Origin: Subtercola endophyticus
Lineage (GTDB): Bacteria > Actinomycetota > Actinomycetes > Actinomycetales > Microbacteriaceae
Assembly (NCBI RefSeq): GCF_021044565.1
Contig: NZ_CP087997.1
Span: forward strand, 2,356,001-2,420,000
DNA length: 64,000 nucleotides
Reading direction: 5' to 3'
Made by a program: the position numbers and the translations under genes. Numbering within the stretch: the stretch's first letter is position 1; the number at the start of each line of letters is the position of its first letter. The notes below the pieces were generated by a model. It was not told the origin of the DNA. It worked only from the letters and a program-made list of their open reading frames with translations, and searched no databases. This document shows positions 1 through 10,300 of the stretch, piece after piece.

Positions 1-732
1 ATCGGTGTATTTACGGCTCCAGTGGAGATCTCGAATTGAGAAGGCTCCGGCATAATCCTTGCCATTGAACGCAGTACGCCGGTCGCCGAAGACGCGGTCG
101 CGATCGGGTGAACGCGGCACAGATCCCAGAACATCTTTGACTGTCACATACGGAAGCAGACCGGTGCCATCAGGGTCGGACGAGTGAGTCGATGTGGGTA
201 GGCCAGGTGACCCGAGGTCGCGCCGGAATCCGATTACGACTGTTCGGCGCCGAGCCTGGGGCGCACCGTAGTCGGCCGCGTTGAGGACTGCCGACTCGAA
301 GTCGTAGTCGTAAAGCAGCCCACCCTTGGACGCCTCCATCTTGAACTGACGGTACTGCGGCGACTTGGTGAACTCAGCAACATTCTCCACGACGAAATAC
401 TTGGGAGTAGCGCGACGAATGGTTCGCGCGTACTCCTTCCAGAGCGAATTTCGCTCATCTTCGACGTTCTGCTTGCCCAGACTAGAAAATCCTTGACACG
501 GCGGGCCGCCGATAATCACATCCGTCGATGGGACCTTTTCTTGGTCGAGCCACCTCTTTATGTCGCCCGCGTAAACCAGGCCCTCGCCGTAGGTCGCTTC
601 GTAGGAGGCGGCAGCGGTCTGATCCCACTCCACTGCGCCAACGATCCGAAAGCGGCTCGAACTTGAGTGAAGTCCGGCTGTGAGGCCGCCCGCCCCAGCG
701 AAGAGATCGAGGACAGTAATCTCAGGGGACAT
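1..732 (-). CDS. drmMII: DNA cytosine-C5 methyltransferase (DISARM DrmMII-like), 3' end outside window
   Basis: A minus-strand frame is open from ATG at 732 to the window edge, giving about 244 N-terminal residues. It shows the C5-methyltransferase motifs in order: motif I DLFAGAGG near residue 9, motif IV GGPPCQGFS with the catalytic Cys near residue 82, motif VI ENV near residue 118, and motif VIII QxRRR near residue 155. The target-recognition domain and motifs IX-X lie beyond the left edge. It is downstream of drmB, with a 56-nt gap, in the same direction. In class 2 DISARM a C5 methyltransferase (DrmMII) marks host DNA as self. That role is inferred here from the neighbours; a solitary or restriction-modification methyltransferase is the alternative. 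The start was chosen at the first ATG that gives a normal short lead into motif I. Confidence 0.9.
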   Translation of the reverse strand, partial: MSPEITVLDLFAGAGGLTAGLHSSSSRFRIVGAVEWDQTAAASYEATYGEGLVYAGDIKRWLDQEKVPSTDVIIGGPPCQGFSSLGKQNVEDERNSLWKEYARTIRRATPKYFVVENVAEFTKSPQYRQFKMEASKGGLLYDYDFESAVLNAADYGAPQARRRTVVIGFRRDLGSPGLPTSTHSSDPDGTGLLPYVTVKDVLGSVPRSPDRDRVFGDRRTAFNGKDYAGAFSIRDLHWSRKYTD

Positions 733-788
733 GTGCTCATCGTACAAGCGTTCTCTACCAGCCTCTCGCTGGCGCGCCAGCCCTCCCA

Positions 789-2603
789 TCATTGAACTCC
801 GGAAGACCGGCGGACCGCCTCGAGTACGCCTTCCAAGAGACCGGGCACTTCGCTACCACCCAACACTAATTGGCGATCCAGAAGACGATTCCCCGTCTCG
901 CAGGAAGTTTCGCTGATCAGCGCACAGCCGTGACAGGCCGACAGATTCAACTGCGATGATCCTTGTCTGTCGCTCTCAATACACACAGGATCATTCGAGC
1001 AAACGTCAGCATCGTCGAGGGCTGCGACGAGCAATGGCAGTAGCTGGCTGGGTTCTCCCAGCCGAACGAGTCCGCCCAAAGTGCCCTGCGCGTCACCAGC
1101 CGCCGTGTAGATGAGGATGCCTGCAGTCTTGTCTGCTCTATCCGAATTGGCGTAGATCCGTTCCTGTAGCGACGCCGACGAGTAACCACTTGCGAAGGCC
1201 AATCGCCTTACTAGTAGGTGAGCAATAGTGTGCAGCGCAATAAACCGGGGCTCCGGAACGTCCAGACGATGGGACCAATCCGACTGCTCACGACGGTCCA
1301 TCAGTATTCGAGCACGTGCACGCACCGCAGGCTGCGATTCCCAATCGGAAAGCGATTGCTCGTCGAACTGCAGGAAAATGCCCTCACCGAAGAGTTCAAG
1401 AGATGGGTACACGGGGCTATGTTTGGGATCGCGGTCGAGGTCTGCCCGAATGAAGTCAGCATCAGCACTATGGCGTCGAAATCCTTTCAGCGCACGTACT
1501 TCTCGTACTCGGCGGACTTGACCGAGCCCGGCAATGCGGGAACTAAGCTCGATAGGTGCACCCGTGAAGTCTTCGAGAGCCCAGCCATCAACGACAAAAT
1601 CGCCTACGGCGCGGTCTCGTCCACCTCCGAGTTTCTTGACGAATGCCGCCCACTCCCCGTCTTTGAGACGAAGCATAGGTGCCTCCGACTCGCTGTCGGT
1701 CTCGAACGCGACGGCAAGCACTGATTCTTCGGTCGCACCAAGCTCCTCGGCGATCCAACCTGCGATCTGCTCAGATTTCGGTCCCCCATTGTCATCAATG
1801 AGACGCTGATAGAGGTCGTGAGCGCGAACTTTCTCCAAAATCTCCTGCGAGCGAGGCTTTTCCTCGGGAATGTCGAGGGCAGAGACACGCTCAGCAATGT
1901 AGTTGCCTGTCGCGCCGCGTTGAACAGCCACAAGGTGTGACTCACAGGGCTGCGGAACAGCATCTTCCGGTTCCCACGGTTGTCGGCCGTTGCAGCGGAC
2001 GCCATCTCGAAGCAGCGCATCCTTTGTCACAAGCTCGGAAAAAGGACGAGATCGCTTGCACTTACCACATACAACGCGGAGCGATGAAAGGCCATCACCG
2101 TGCTTGCTGGAGCGTTCGAATCGAAGTTCCTTATAGGCACGACAGAAGCGCACTTCTTCCGTAACCATTGCATCATTGCCTCGATGCGCCCACATAAACC
2201 AAGGTATGTCTTGGACGTGGCTTCCGGTCTCGCACACCGCGACGTATCGCATAGGGATTAACGTGCCTCCGCACTCGCACGCATTCCTAAATTTACCTTT
2301 ATCACTCCCTGTCAGCTGAGAGAGGCTCCCGCACCGCTCGCAGAACCGCCAGGCGGGAAATCGCCAATACAGGAGCGATGCGGTGTCCTTCCCGGCTCGC
2401 CCGGCATGGGTGGGCGCTTGCCTAAGCACGCCGCCACCCAGCTGAGCCACAAGCCGATCACACGTGATCTCGGGCGCGGTCTTGCGGTCCCACCACGATG
2501 TATCGGGGGCGATCAGGGACTCTCCCCTGACGTCGACTACCGCCCCCACTCCGAACGGCGATATCGTCTCCGAGACTCGTAGGTCATGCCTAATGAGCTG
2601 CAC
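789..2603 (-). CDS. drmB: DISARM protein DrmB, DUF1998 zinc-binding protein
   Basis: This 604-aa protein begins with a motif typical of DUF1998/DrmB proteins (SPFGVGAVVDV near residue 16). Two Cys clusters follow in the N-terminal half (CERCGSL, CECGG), consistent with zinc binding. The DUF1998 core is near residues 470-570 (GILIYTAAGDAQGTLGGL), and a four-Cys cluster follows it (CSNDPVC, ACHGC, SC). Its start overlaps the end of drmA by 14 nt, so translation is probably coupled. In DISARM, DrmA and DrmB form a complex that recognises and blocks invading unmodified DNA. That is family knowledge and is not shown here. The length fits DrmB proteins. No disruption is seen. Confidence 0.85.
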   Translation of the reverse strand: MQLIRHDLRVSETISPFGVGAVVDVRGESLIAPDTSWWDRKTAPEITCDRLVAQLGGGVLRQAPTHAGRAGKDTASLLYWRFPAWRFCERCGSLSQLTGSDKGKFRNACECGGTLIPMRYVAVCETGSHVQDIPWFMWAHRGNDAMVTEEVRFCRAYKELRFERSSKHGDGLSSLRVVCGKCKRSRPFSELVTKDALLRDGVRCNGRQPWEPEDAVPQPCESHLVAVQRGATGNYIAERVSALDIPEEKPRSQEILEKVRAHDLYQRLIDDNGGPKSEQIAGWIAEELGATEESVLAVAFETDSESEAPMLRLKDGEWAAFVKKLGGGRDRAVGDFVVDGWALEDFTGAPIELSSRIAGLGQVRRVREVRALKGFRRHSADADFIRADLDRDPKHSPVYPSLELFGEGIFLQFDEQSLSDWESQPAVRARARILMDRREQSDWSHRLDVPEPRFIALHTIAHLLVRRLAFASGYSSASLQERIYANSDRADKTAGILIYTAAGDAQGTLGGLVRLGEPSQLLPLLVAALDDADVCSNDPVCIESDRQGSSQLNLSACHGCALISETSCETGNRLLDRQLVLGGSEVPGLLEGVLEAVRRSSGVQ

Positions 2604-5600
2604 GTTCTACCTCCCGCAATGGTTCTCGAACGTCAATAGCGACATTCGGTTCGACCGAGCGCATGGAGTCTGCTACAAGCCATCCAGGCCCCGGTTGACC
2701 GAATCGTTTCAGGAGTGCCACGCCCACGCCGGCCTTCCGCTCGTAGCGAAGCAGCGCTCCAGCACTCCGCGCCGCGCTCGCTTCATAGTCCCACTGCCTG
2801 AGCAGCTCCCAGATTTGCTCACCGACCTCTGCGCGTTCCGATGGGTCGGCTCGCGCGACGAGGTCGAGGAACTTTTCCATCAGATTATCGAGCGCCCGGC
2901 GGAAGCTGTTGTCTGCGAGATCAAGCTGACCAGCCGAGGCGTCAGAGGCGAGCGCCGGGAATGACTGTCTGAGCAACGCGACCAGCGCCCCCGCGAGTGA
3001 CCGACCACGAGATGACAGCGACCAGGGCGTAACGCTAGTCGGCTCGACGCCCCGGTAGAGAGCGTCATGGTAGCCACGGAATGTTTCAAAGTGGGAGCGA
3101 TCTCTTGCTCGATTCGAGCGGAACAGAGTTACCACGATACCGCTGGCCTGGCCTCGACCAACCCGGCTGGTGGCTTGAATGTACTCTGCGGTAGTTTTCG
3201 GTTGCCCTACCATCAGCATTAGCGCGAGTCTCTGGACATCGATGCCGACGGACAGCATATTTGAAGACAAAACGACGTCTGTAGCATTCGCAGACGCGTC
3301 GGCGCTGACACCGAGTTGTCGGAGGTCATTCGGCAACTCCTCCGGCCCCCGTCTGCTTGTGAGTTCAAGAACGGACGCCGCCCGGACCCTGCGAAGCTCG
3401 ATCCCGAGGCGCTCTGATCGTGTTTCGAGACGACCGTTAATATCATCAAGGAGGAGGGAGCCGGTGCGACCAAGCTCTCGCAAACTGTTGTGGTACATCA
3501 CGAGCGTCCAATAAGAATCCAAGCTCTGCCCCACGCCGTGCGCCCCAACCAAGTGATTGGGGATCTCAATTAGTGGAGCCGCTGCCGCGACGAGCGCCGT
3601 TGCCTGGGAAACGCTTTGCGGCATTAAGCCGATGTAGAGTCTCCCTTCGCCATTCTGTACTGGGCGAGCGAAGAAATTCACGTCGCCGTCGAGACCAGCG
3701 GGCGGGTACAGGGCGACCTTGCGCCCATAGAGGCCTCGGATCTGATCCGTCGAAGCTCGAATTGTTGCGGTCGAGGCGATGATTTTGGGCTGGGAACCCG
3801 ATCGAGCCAACAACACTTGGATCACGGCATCAAAAACTGCGACGGTGGTGCCGAGCGGGCCCGACAAGAGATGAAGCTCATCTTGAATGATTAATGAAGG
3901 CTGGCGATGAGCGGTGCCGATACCGAGAAGCCGTCCAGCTCGCTCGTTGAACTGAAGTCTGGCGAACTTGTCGACTGTGGCGAGAAGGAAGGTCGGCGGT
4001 TCCTCGTAGAGGACTTCATCGACAACCGCCATCGGTAGCTCCCGATTGAAGAACTCGCAGGTCGGATTGACGCACTGAAAAATTACGTCGTTGCCTACCA
4101 GGCGCGCTCCATAAGTGCGCCTGGAGTCATCTCGATTTTCCGGAACGAGATCCATGGAACACCACGGGCATTCCATGATCTGAAACTCATTCGCATCGCG
4201 GGGATGACGGGCTTTGTATAGCCGCTCGAGAGAATGCTTAGCGGATGCGCGATCCTTCGGAGTGGCTTCGTTGCCGACCCACAAGCCAATGGAGAATCGC
4301 GCCATGCCGCGGGTTCGATGATCAGTCCCGCGGAGCAGCTCCATCGCGCATATGAGTGACGCCGCTCGCTGGAACTGCTGGGATGTGAGCAACCGCAAAG
4401 TGTAGCGAGTGATGATTGCGGTGCCCGCTCCTTCTCGACCGTGTACAAGTCGGCGCAGAAATATGACTACAGCGGCAAGCGCAAGATAGGCTTCCGTCTT
4501 TCCGCCTCCGGTCGGAAACCAGATCAAGTCGACGATTCCTCTGTCTGGATGCACTTCATCAGTGGAGGATGCGAGACTGACAAGTAAGAAACCGAGCTGA
4601 AACGGCCGCCACGCCGGCTTCGAATCGGCTGTCCCACGCGCCAAATCAGCCTGACGCATTTGCAGGCGCATCGCGACCATACTCAACGAGAATGCGACTC
4701 GCAGTTGCTCGTTGACCGGTTCGGCGAGAAGCTCAACGCCAGCGCGCATCCGGTCGGCGGCGATTCTTGATCGATCAGCGATGTCGCTTGCGACATCTCC
4801 AAGCTGTTGCGCCGTATTAACCTGCTCGTCAGCCCAACCGGAGAAGGAGTCTACGAACTCGAACAAGGCCGAGGTCACGGTGAGAGGTTCCTCGTCGAGC
4901 TGCGCGAGGAATTCGAGATCAAGCGACAAGGATGCAGTGCCCGAGAGCGCGGACTCGTTGTCTAACGCTTGCTCGACAGCAGGGACCACGAAATGCGGTA
5001 CAGGGTCGAGGAACACCCGTACACATGAGCCGTCCGAATCCAAATCCCAGCTCGCAGCCATCCCGTGACCGACGCCGAAAATCCTGCGGTCACGATAGCG
5101 CAATCTCAGTTCTCGCGATTCGTGATCGACGTCGATCGCGCGATTAACTTCGTACTCGAGGATCCGGGCTCCTTTGGCGTGACGTGCCCCGAGATCAACT
5201 TGAAATAGCATGCGGCCAATGTCTTCTCGGTCGTCGCCCGTTGATTTTTCCAGTAGCCGGACATGTAAGGTGACCAGCCAGGCTTTTCCGAAAGCGCGCC
5301 ATCGTGACCCGATCTCGACGGGAACACTTCCGGCGAATATCCGACGGACAGGCGAGACATCGCGAACCAGCTCAATTCCCTCAAAGCCATGCCCCTCTCT
5401 CTGCCACCGTAACGGGCCGTCGTCAATGATCGGAGAATAGGTGGCAGCGGAAAAATCGCAAACGATGTTGTCGGCGTCAGTGACAAATGACAGTGCTGCA
5501 GACGATGGGCGCCAATCCTCAGCAAGCGGTGGTGCGGCACCATCCTCTTCGACATCGCCTTCCTCCACGTCGGCGAGGATGAACTGCTCTGAGTCCGTTT

Positions 5601-5775
5601 GGTTGGCCGCTGAGCCCTCCGCCGTCGCCCGGGTTTCATCGGACGGAAAGAGCATGCCGACTGCATATTGCAATGAGGGTCTATTCATGAGGACCTCGCC
5701 GTCGCCCTGCTCCGGCCCAAGGTACGCCTTGCGAAGGTGGGCGAGTGCCTGAGCTTGGGCTCGTGTTAGCGTCAT
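2590..5775 (-). CDS. drmA: DISARM helicase DrmA
   Basis: This 1061-aa SF2 helicase has Walker A FPTGGGKTEAYL near residue 420, a DEAH-like box variant QDELHLLSGP near 630, the SAT motif (ASTATIRAS) shortly after, and motif VI YIQATSRVGRG near 880. The long N-terminal half has no recognisable catalytic motif, as is usual for DrmA. Variant motif II (DELH) followed by LLSGPLGT is characteristic of the DrmA/DUF1998-linked helicases. The gene overlaps drmB downstream by 14 nt and the NERD helicase upstream by 4 nt, so it sits in the middle of a translationally coupled operon. The role as DNA translocase of a DISARM complex is inferred from family and partner. Confidence 0.85.
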   Translation of the reverse strand: MTLTRAQAQALAHLRKAYLGPEQGDGEVLMNRPSLQYAVGMLFPSDETRATAEGSAANQTDSEQFILADVEEGDVEEDGAAPPLAEDWRPSSAALSFVTDADNIVCDFSAATYSPIIDDGPLRWQREGHGFEGIELVRDVSPVRRIFAGSVPVEIGSRWRAFGKAWLVTLHVRLLEKSTGDDREDIGRMLFQVDLGARHAKGARILEYEVNRAIDVDHESRELRLRYRDRRIFGVGHGMAASWDLDSDGSCVRVFLDPVPHFVVPAVEQALDNESALSGTASLSLDLEFLAQLDEEPLTVTSALFEFVDSFSGWADEQVNTAQQLGDVASDIADRSRIAADRMRAGVELLAEPVNEQLRVAFSLSMVAMRLQMRQADLARGTADSKPAWRPFQLGFLLVSLASSTDEVHPDRGIVDLIWFPTGGGKTEAYLALAAVVIFLRRLVHGREGAGTAIITRYTLRLLTSQQFQRAASLICAMELLRGTDHRTRGMARFSIGLWVGNEATPKDRASAKHSLERLYKARHPRDANEFQIMECPWCSMDLVPENRDDSRRTYGARLVGNDVIFQCVNPTCEFFNRELPMAVVDEVLYEEPPTFLLATVDKFARLQFNERAGRLLGIGTAHRQPSLIIQDELHLLSGPLGTTVAVFDAVIQVLLARSGSQPKIIASTATIRASTDQIRGLYGRKVALYPPAGLDGDVNFFARPVQNGEGRLYIGLMPQSVSQATALVAAAAPLIEIPNHLVGAHGVGQSLDSYWTLVMYHNSLRELGRTGSLLLDDINGRLETRSERLGIELRRVRAASVLELTSRRGPEELPNDLRQLGVSADASANATDVVLSSNMLSVGIDVQRLALMLMVGQPKTTAEYIQATSRVGRGQASGIVVTLFRSNRARDRSHFETFRGYHDALYRGVEPTSVTPWSLSSRGRSLAGALVALLRQSFPALASDASAGQLDLADNSFRRALDNLMEKFLDLVARADPSERAEVGEQIWELLRQWDYEASAARSAGALLRYERKAGVGVALLKRFGQPGPGWLVADSMRSVEPNVAIDVREPLREVERAAH

Positions 5776-7307
5776 GATCTACGCCCACCCCTCGACTCAA
5801 GTGAGCGGAGTCGCTTCTTGTCTGGCTCGCTGGCGACGACATGCAACGTCACCCGTGCTCTCGTGGCCGCGACATAAAATGCTGCTAACGATTCATCGCC
5901 GTATTCAGTCGGGAGTTCGCAGACGATGACGTGCTCGGCTTCGAGCCCCTTCGAAACCCGAGGACTAAGCACTCGGAATCCGTCGTGCAATTCATCGAGG
6001 TCGTGGTCAGCTGAGACTGGGATCACCCAAATGTCGGCGGGGCGCACGCCGTCTCCCTTGAGGCTTCTCGCGAGTTCGAGGGCGGGTTCGAAGGTCTTAT
6101 TGTCGACTATCCATTTCCATTGAATGCGCTCGCCGTTGACAATGCCGGGGTCGCCGACGTCCGCTCCCAGATACTCCTGGACCATGTGAACGATTGCCCG
6201 CGTGTTTCGAACGTTCTTGCTCAAGTCGCACTCCATTGCATCAGCCAAGACCAATTCGAGGACGTCGGGATCGAAACGACCATGTAAGTGGGCTTGGTTG
6301 TTGTGATCGAGAAACATACGCCACCGACCCTGCGATCGACCTCCGATCATCACACGTTCGAGTAAGTCCATTGCATCGGCCGACATCAGATCCTGAGCCT
6401 CGTCCACCAATACGACATCGAACTGCTTACTGGGAGTCAACGCCGCGAATTCCGTGATCTCGATTCCCCGACCCGACAAGCGTGGTTCGAAAAAGCTGCG
6501 AAGCCCAGGCGACCGGAATGTGACGAGCACCGTGCGTCCAGCTTCAGCATCCTGCTTCGCCGCCTCGGCAAGCACGACCGACTTGCCGGTGCCAGCGCCG
6601 CCGAACACGACAAGCCGCGGGATCTTCGCGAGCCCGGCCAGCACGCGCGCTTGCTCATTCGTTGCAGTGTTCTGTTCGTCAATCACCGCCCCGCGCTGAG
6701 CGTCGATCACTGGCAGCCGTGAGAAGGCACCGAACAATCGCACGCGAATATCATCCACACGCGCCGGGTGCGCGTTTCGGGGCGCTGTGGGAGCCGATCT
6801 CGCGATCACGTCAAGTGCGCCGGCAAGCGAGACAGCCGTCATCGTCTCGTTCGCGAGCCAGTTAGTAGCTTTCCATTCGTGCGAGGGTGGGGGTGCTTCA
6901 ATATCGGGGGTGATGACCACCGCGACTGCGGGAAACCATCCGAGTCCGTCTTCTTCGAGAATCTTTTTGAGAGCAAACATCGCTGACTGTGCTTGCTCCA
7001 TTGGGGAGGTTGCCAGGCGATGAGAGTCACCTTTCCTATCGACTGAGTACCAGACGCCCTCGAATTTCTGTACGCCACCTCCCTTGACCTCGACAATGAT
7101 CGCCACGCCCTTCCATAGAATCACGAAGTCAACCTCCGCCATCTGCTTGTATTGGTGTGAGCGGAGGTTAACCGAGTGGAATGCCACTGCATCAACGTTG
7201 GGGATGTCTTTCAAAAGCCGGGCGACGCGTCGCTCGGCGTCACTGTGCGCGGTGCTTTCGATGTCATGAAGATCGGGACTCAGAATCACGACTGCTGCTC
7301 CTGCCAA
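5772..7307 (-). CDS. NERD-nuclease / UvrD-like helicase protein of the DISARM-like operon
   Basis: This 511-aa protein has two parts. Residues 20-130 form a NERD-type nuclease-related domain, with EVDFVI followed by VEVKGG, the D...ExK arrangement of PD-(D/E)XK folds. Residues 225-500 form a UvrD/DUF2075-like SF1 ATPase with Walker A GGAGTGKS near 235, Walker B VVLVDEAQDL near 300, and the C-terminal arginine motif YVAATRARVTL near 482. An alternative GTG start at 7289 gives a 4-base overlap (GTGA) with the stop of the upstream gene; the ATG at 7307 gives a 22-nt overlap. The end overlaps drmA by 4 nt. It is not a standard DISARM component, so it may be an accessory nuclease-helicase of this variant. 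That is inference from gene order. Confidence 0.8.
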   Translation of the reverse strand: MAGAAVVILSPDLHDIESTAHSDAERRVARLLKDIPNVDAVAFHSVNLRSHQYKQMAEVDFVILWKGVAIIVEVKGGGVQKFEGVWYSVDRKGDSHRLATSPMEQAQSAMFALKKILEEDGLGWFPAVAVVITPDIEAPPPSHEWKATNWLANETMTAVSLAGALDVIARSAPTAPRNAHPARVDDIRVRLFGAFSRLPVIDAQRGAVIDEQNTATNEQARVLAGLAKIPRLVVFGGAGTGKSVVLAEAAKQDAEAGRTVLVTFRSPGLRSFFEPRLSGRGIEITEFAALTPSKQFDVVLVDEAQDLMSADAMDLLERVMIGGRSQGRWRMFLDHNNQAHLHGRFDPDVLELVLADAMECDLSKNVRNTRAIVHMVQEYLGADVGDPGIVNGERIQWKWIVDNKTFEPALELARSLKGDGVRPADIWVIPVSADHDLDELHDGFRVLSPRVSKGLEAEHVIVCELPTEYGDESLAAFYVAATRARVTLHVVASEPDKKRLRSLESRGGRRS

Positions 7308-10300
7308 AGGTGCTCGTACTCGCGGTATCCGAGCAAGTTATTGATGTTCACGCTGCCGAAATTGTCGGCCATGTCCACGATCAAACACTCATCCTTTCCG
7401 CCGTTCTTCGGGCCGCGGAGGCCTCGTCCTGCCATCTGTATGTAGGCACTCGGGCTGAAGGTTGGGCGCGCGATGTAAAGCGCAGTAACTCCTGGGGCGT
7501 CAAAGCCCTGCGTGAGCAGATCGCAGTTGGCGAGCACCCGTATGGCCCCGTCCTTGAACCGCTCAATCACGTCACGCCGCTCCTGTCGGCCTGTCCCGCC
7601 GCTTACCGAGGCCGCCGAAGTCCCATTAATTCTTAGCGTGGCGGCTAGAACCTGAGCGGACAAGACGTTGGGCGTGAAGACCAACACCGATCGACGTTGT
7701 TCCGCGTCGAGCTCCTGAATGCTCGATACGAGATTGGCCATACGTCGATGATCGGCAGCGACCCGATCGAGGACGGTCCCGCTGACGCGGTTCTTGTTCA
7801 TAGCTTCCGCCGCTTCAGCCTCGGTGAGACGCACGTCGCCTCCTTGGAGAAGCTTGTGCTTCACTCGTGCAAGCACGCCGAGTTTGACGAGCTCACCATA
7901 GACGTCCTCGTCGGCGCCGAATGCCTGAAGCGGATTGTTCCCGAACCGCGCAGCCAATGCCTTGGTTGCTTCGACCGATGTTCCTTTGAAGGGAGTTGCT
8001 GAAAGACCGATCAATGGGCGTGCCCAATTTCGGCCATCGACTTCCAGCCAACTCAGAATTTTGGTATATCTCGTGGAGTTGCCAGCGATGTGGGCCTCGT
8101 CGATGAAGACCGCAGCAGGAGTGCTCAGCCAGTCGTAGTCAGAATGATCGGGCTTTTCGAGAATCGCTTCAATTTTGGCGTCTGTTGCGACGTAGACACT
8201 AAATTCGGTATCGGGCTTGTTTACTTCGTTATTACCCCAAAGGCGTCCCACGGCCAGCGGACTGTCCACACGCTGCTCCGTGCACAGACCGCGCCACACT
8301 TGGTTGAAAGTCTGGACGGCCTGCTCACAGAGCTCTTGCGACTGGGCGATCCAGAGGATTGGACCTCGCAGTTTGCCGTCGATGAACTGCTGCAAGATTG
8401 TCTGTGTAGCTACTCGTGTCTTTCCTGCTCCGGTGGGGAGCACGACCATCGCTTTTGACCTGCGCCCCGCGATCACTTCGCCCAGGACACGGTCTAACTT
8501 GCCGCTGATTTCTCTCTGGTAGTCGTGAAGGGGTTCAAGGATGGTGGCACCAGGGACGACGAACTCGGCATCTTGAGGCTTAGTCCGTTGGCCTGCATAC
8601 TCGGCCCCGAAACCCATCCGGCGGAGCCACGAGATGGTCGCTGCGCCACCTGCCCATTGCGTAGGCACATCCGGAAAACCGTCTCGGCGAAAAAGTTCCG
8701 CGAGCTCCTTTATGGCGTCTTTCCCGTAAACAGAGAGATACAGCTCCGACATTGATGTATGTTTCGTGACTAGACCCTGAGCCTCAAGCCCTTGCCAAAG
8801 TCCTTTTGGAAGTTTGTCCCGGAGATCGTCCTCCCCGAAGTATGCGTCTAGTCGATCCACGTCGGTAATTGCGCTGAGCGCGTCTTGGCGCAGCAACTCC
8901 AGGTGATTATCCAATCCGACTTTGAGAACCCTCTCAATGTCCGCGTTGGTGAGGTCGAGATCGAAGGACTCACTCACCAAACGCAATGAGCGACGTTCAT
9001 CGGCATCGGACTGGATGAGCAGCGCCGTGCCATCTCGATAGACCTCGATTGACTGGGTTTCGACACCGTCTTCGGTGGTTACCCATTTCGCGATCGATTC
9101 AGCGCGCGAGAGAGTCACGCTCGGCAGGTCATCGCCACTCGGCCATTCCCTCAATCCGGGAAAGATGTCGAGTAGTCGCTCCGGTTCCTGCTGACCATCG
9201 ATCTGCATCGAAAATGCAAAGCTATCCTCAAATCTGAGGCAACCTACTTTGTCTATTAGTTGCTTTGCTTGCAACTCGGTCGCAAAAAGAAACGGTCTCT
9301 GATGAGCTGCTAGATATTCCCGTTGCTCCTCATTGACTGCCACGTAGACATTTCGGTTCGAGCGTGATTCGATGATCCGCCCCACGCGTGCGGGAATCCG
9401 CGGCGGTTGGCCTCCCGGGTAGGCGTGGCTTGCCGCTTCGAGGATGAAACTGACGAGAACCTCGTCGGCGAACGTGGGCGGCAACAATTCGACGCTGAGC
9501 GCCTCTTGCAGGATCTTTGGAGGGATCAGATCAAGCTCATCTGGAAGCCCCAGAATCTCGACAATCACTCGCGGTCCTTCAAAAAGAGGAAGCACGTCTT
9601 TGAACTCAACGAGCGAGGGAGCAACTAGGTCGGCCAGCGGCCTAAAGCCTCGAGAGCTGCGGAACAGCCCGGCCCGCTCAACAGCCCATCGCACCGGCGA
9701 CTTAACTCGATATGACAGCGCGGTCGCTAAGTCCTCGCAGTCCCAAGGCGAGTCACCGAACTCGAGAAGTCCGCGGGTCCACGATTCGCGGAGCTGCGGT
9801 GCGGCATCAGAATCCTTCAAAAGGAGCAGAGCCGAAAAGGGTCCCGGGGAATGAGCGCCAGTCGGGTAAAGCGAGATCCGTTCAATAGGGCGTTCGCCAG
9901 GAGTGAGATTGCTGTTTAGATCGGCAAGTATCCAGTCCCGGTATTCATCCGCAGCGAATTCATCCTCGAAAGAAAAGTTCTGGCGGGGCGAATTCGCCAC
10001 TCCCAATTTGTGGGCTAACGACGGAAGGCACCTTTGCCGGTCGAGCAGGAGGCCGCCATCCGCTCCTGGAAGCTCCCCGTCCAGGTCTAGTACCTGCTGA
10101 GGCCATTGCCAGTCACCGTCTCGGGTTGGAACGAGCACCTGCGAAGTCGGATTTTCTCGGATCACATTCAGCGCGTCATGCCCGCTCACTCCGAGTGCGG
10201 CATCCCAAAACTTCGCTTGAAGTTCAGGTGGCGCGCCCAGCTTCAAGCGGCTAAGTCGCGCAGCGAGAATGGCCACCGGGTCAAGGTCACGAAAGCCAAC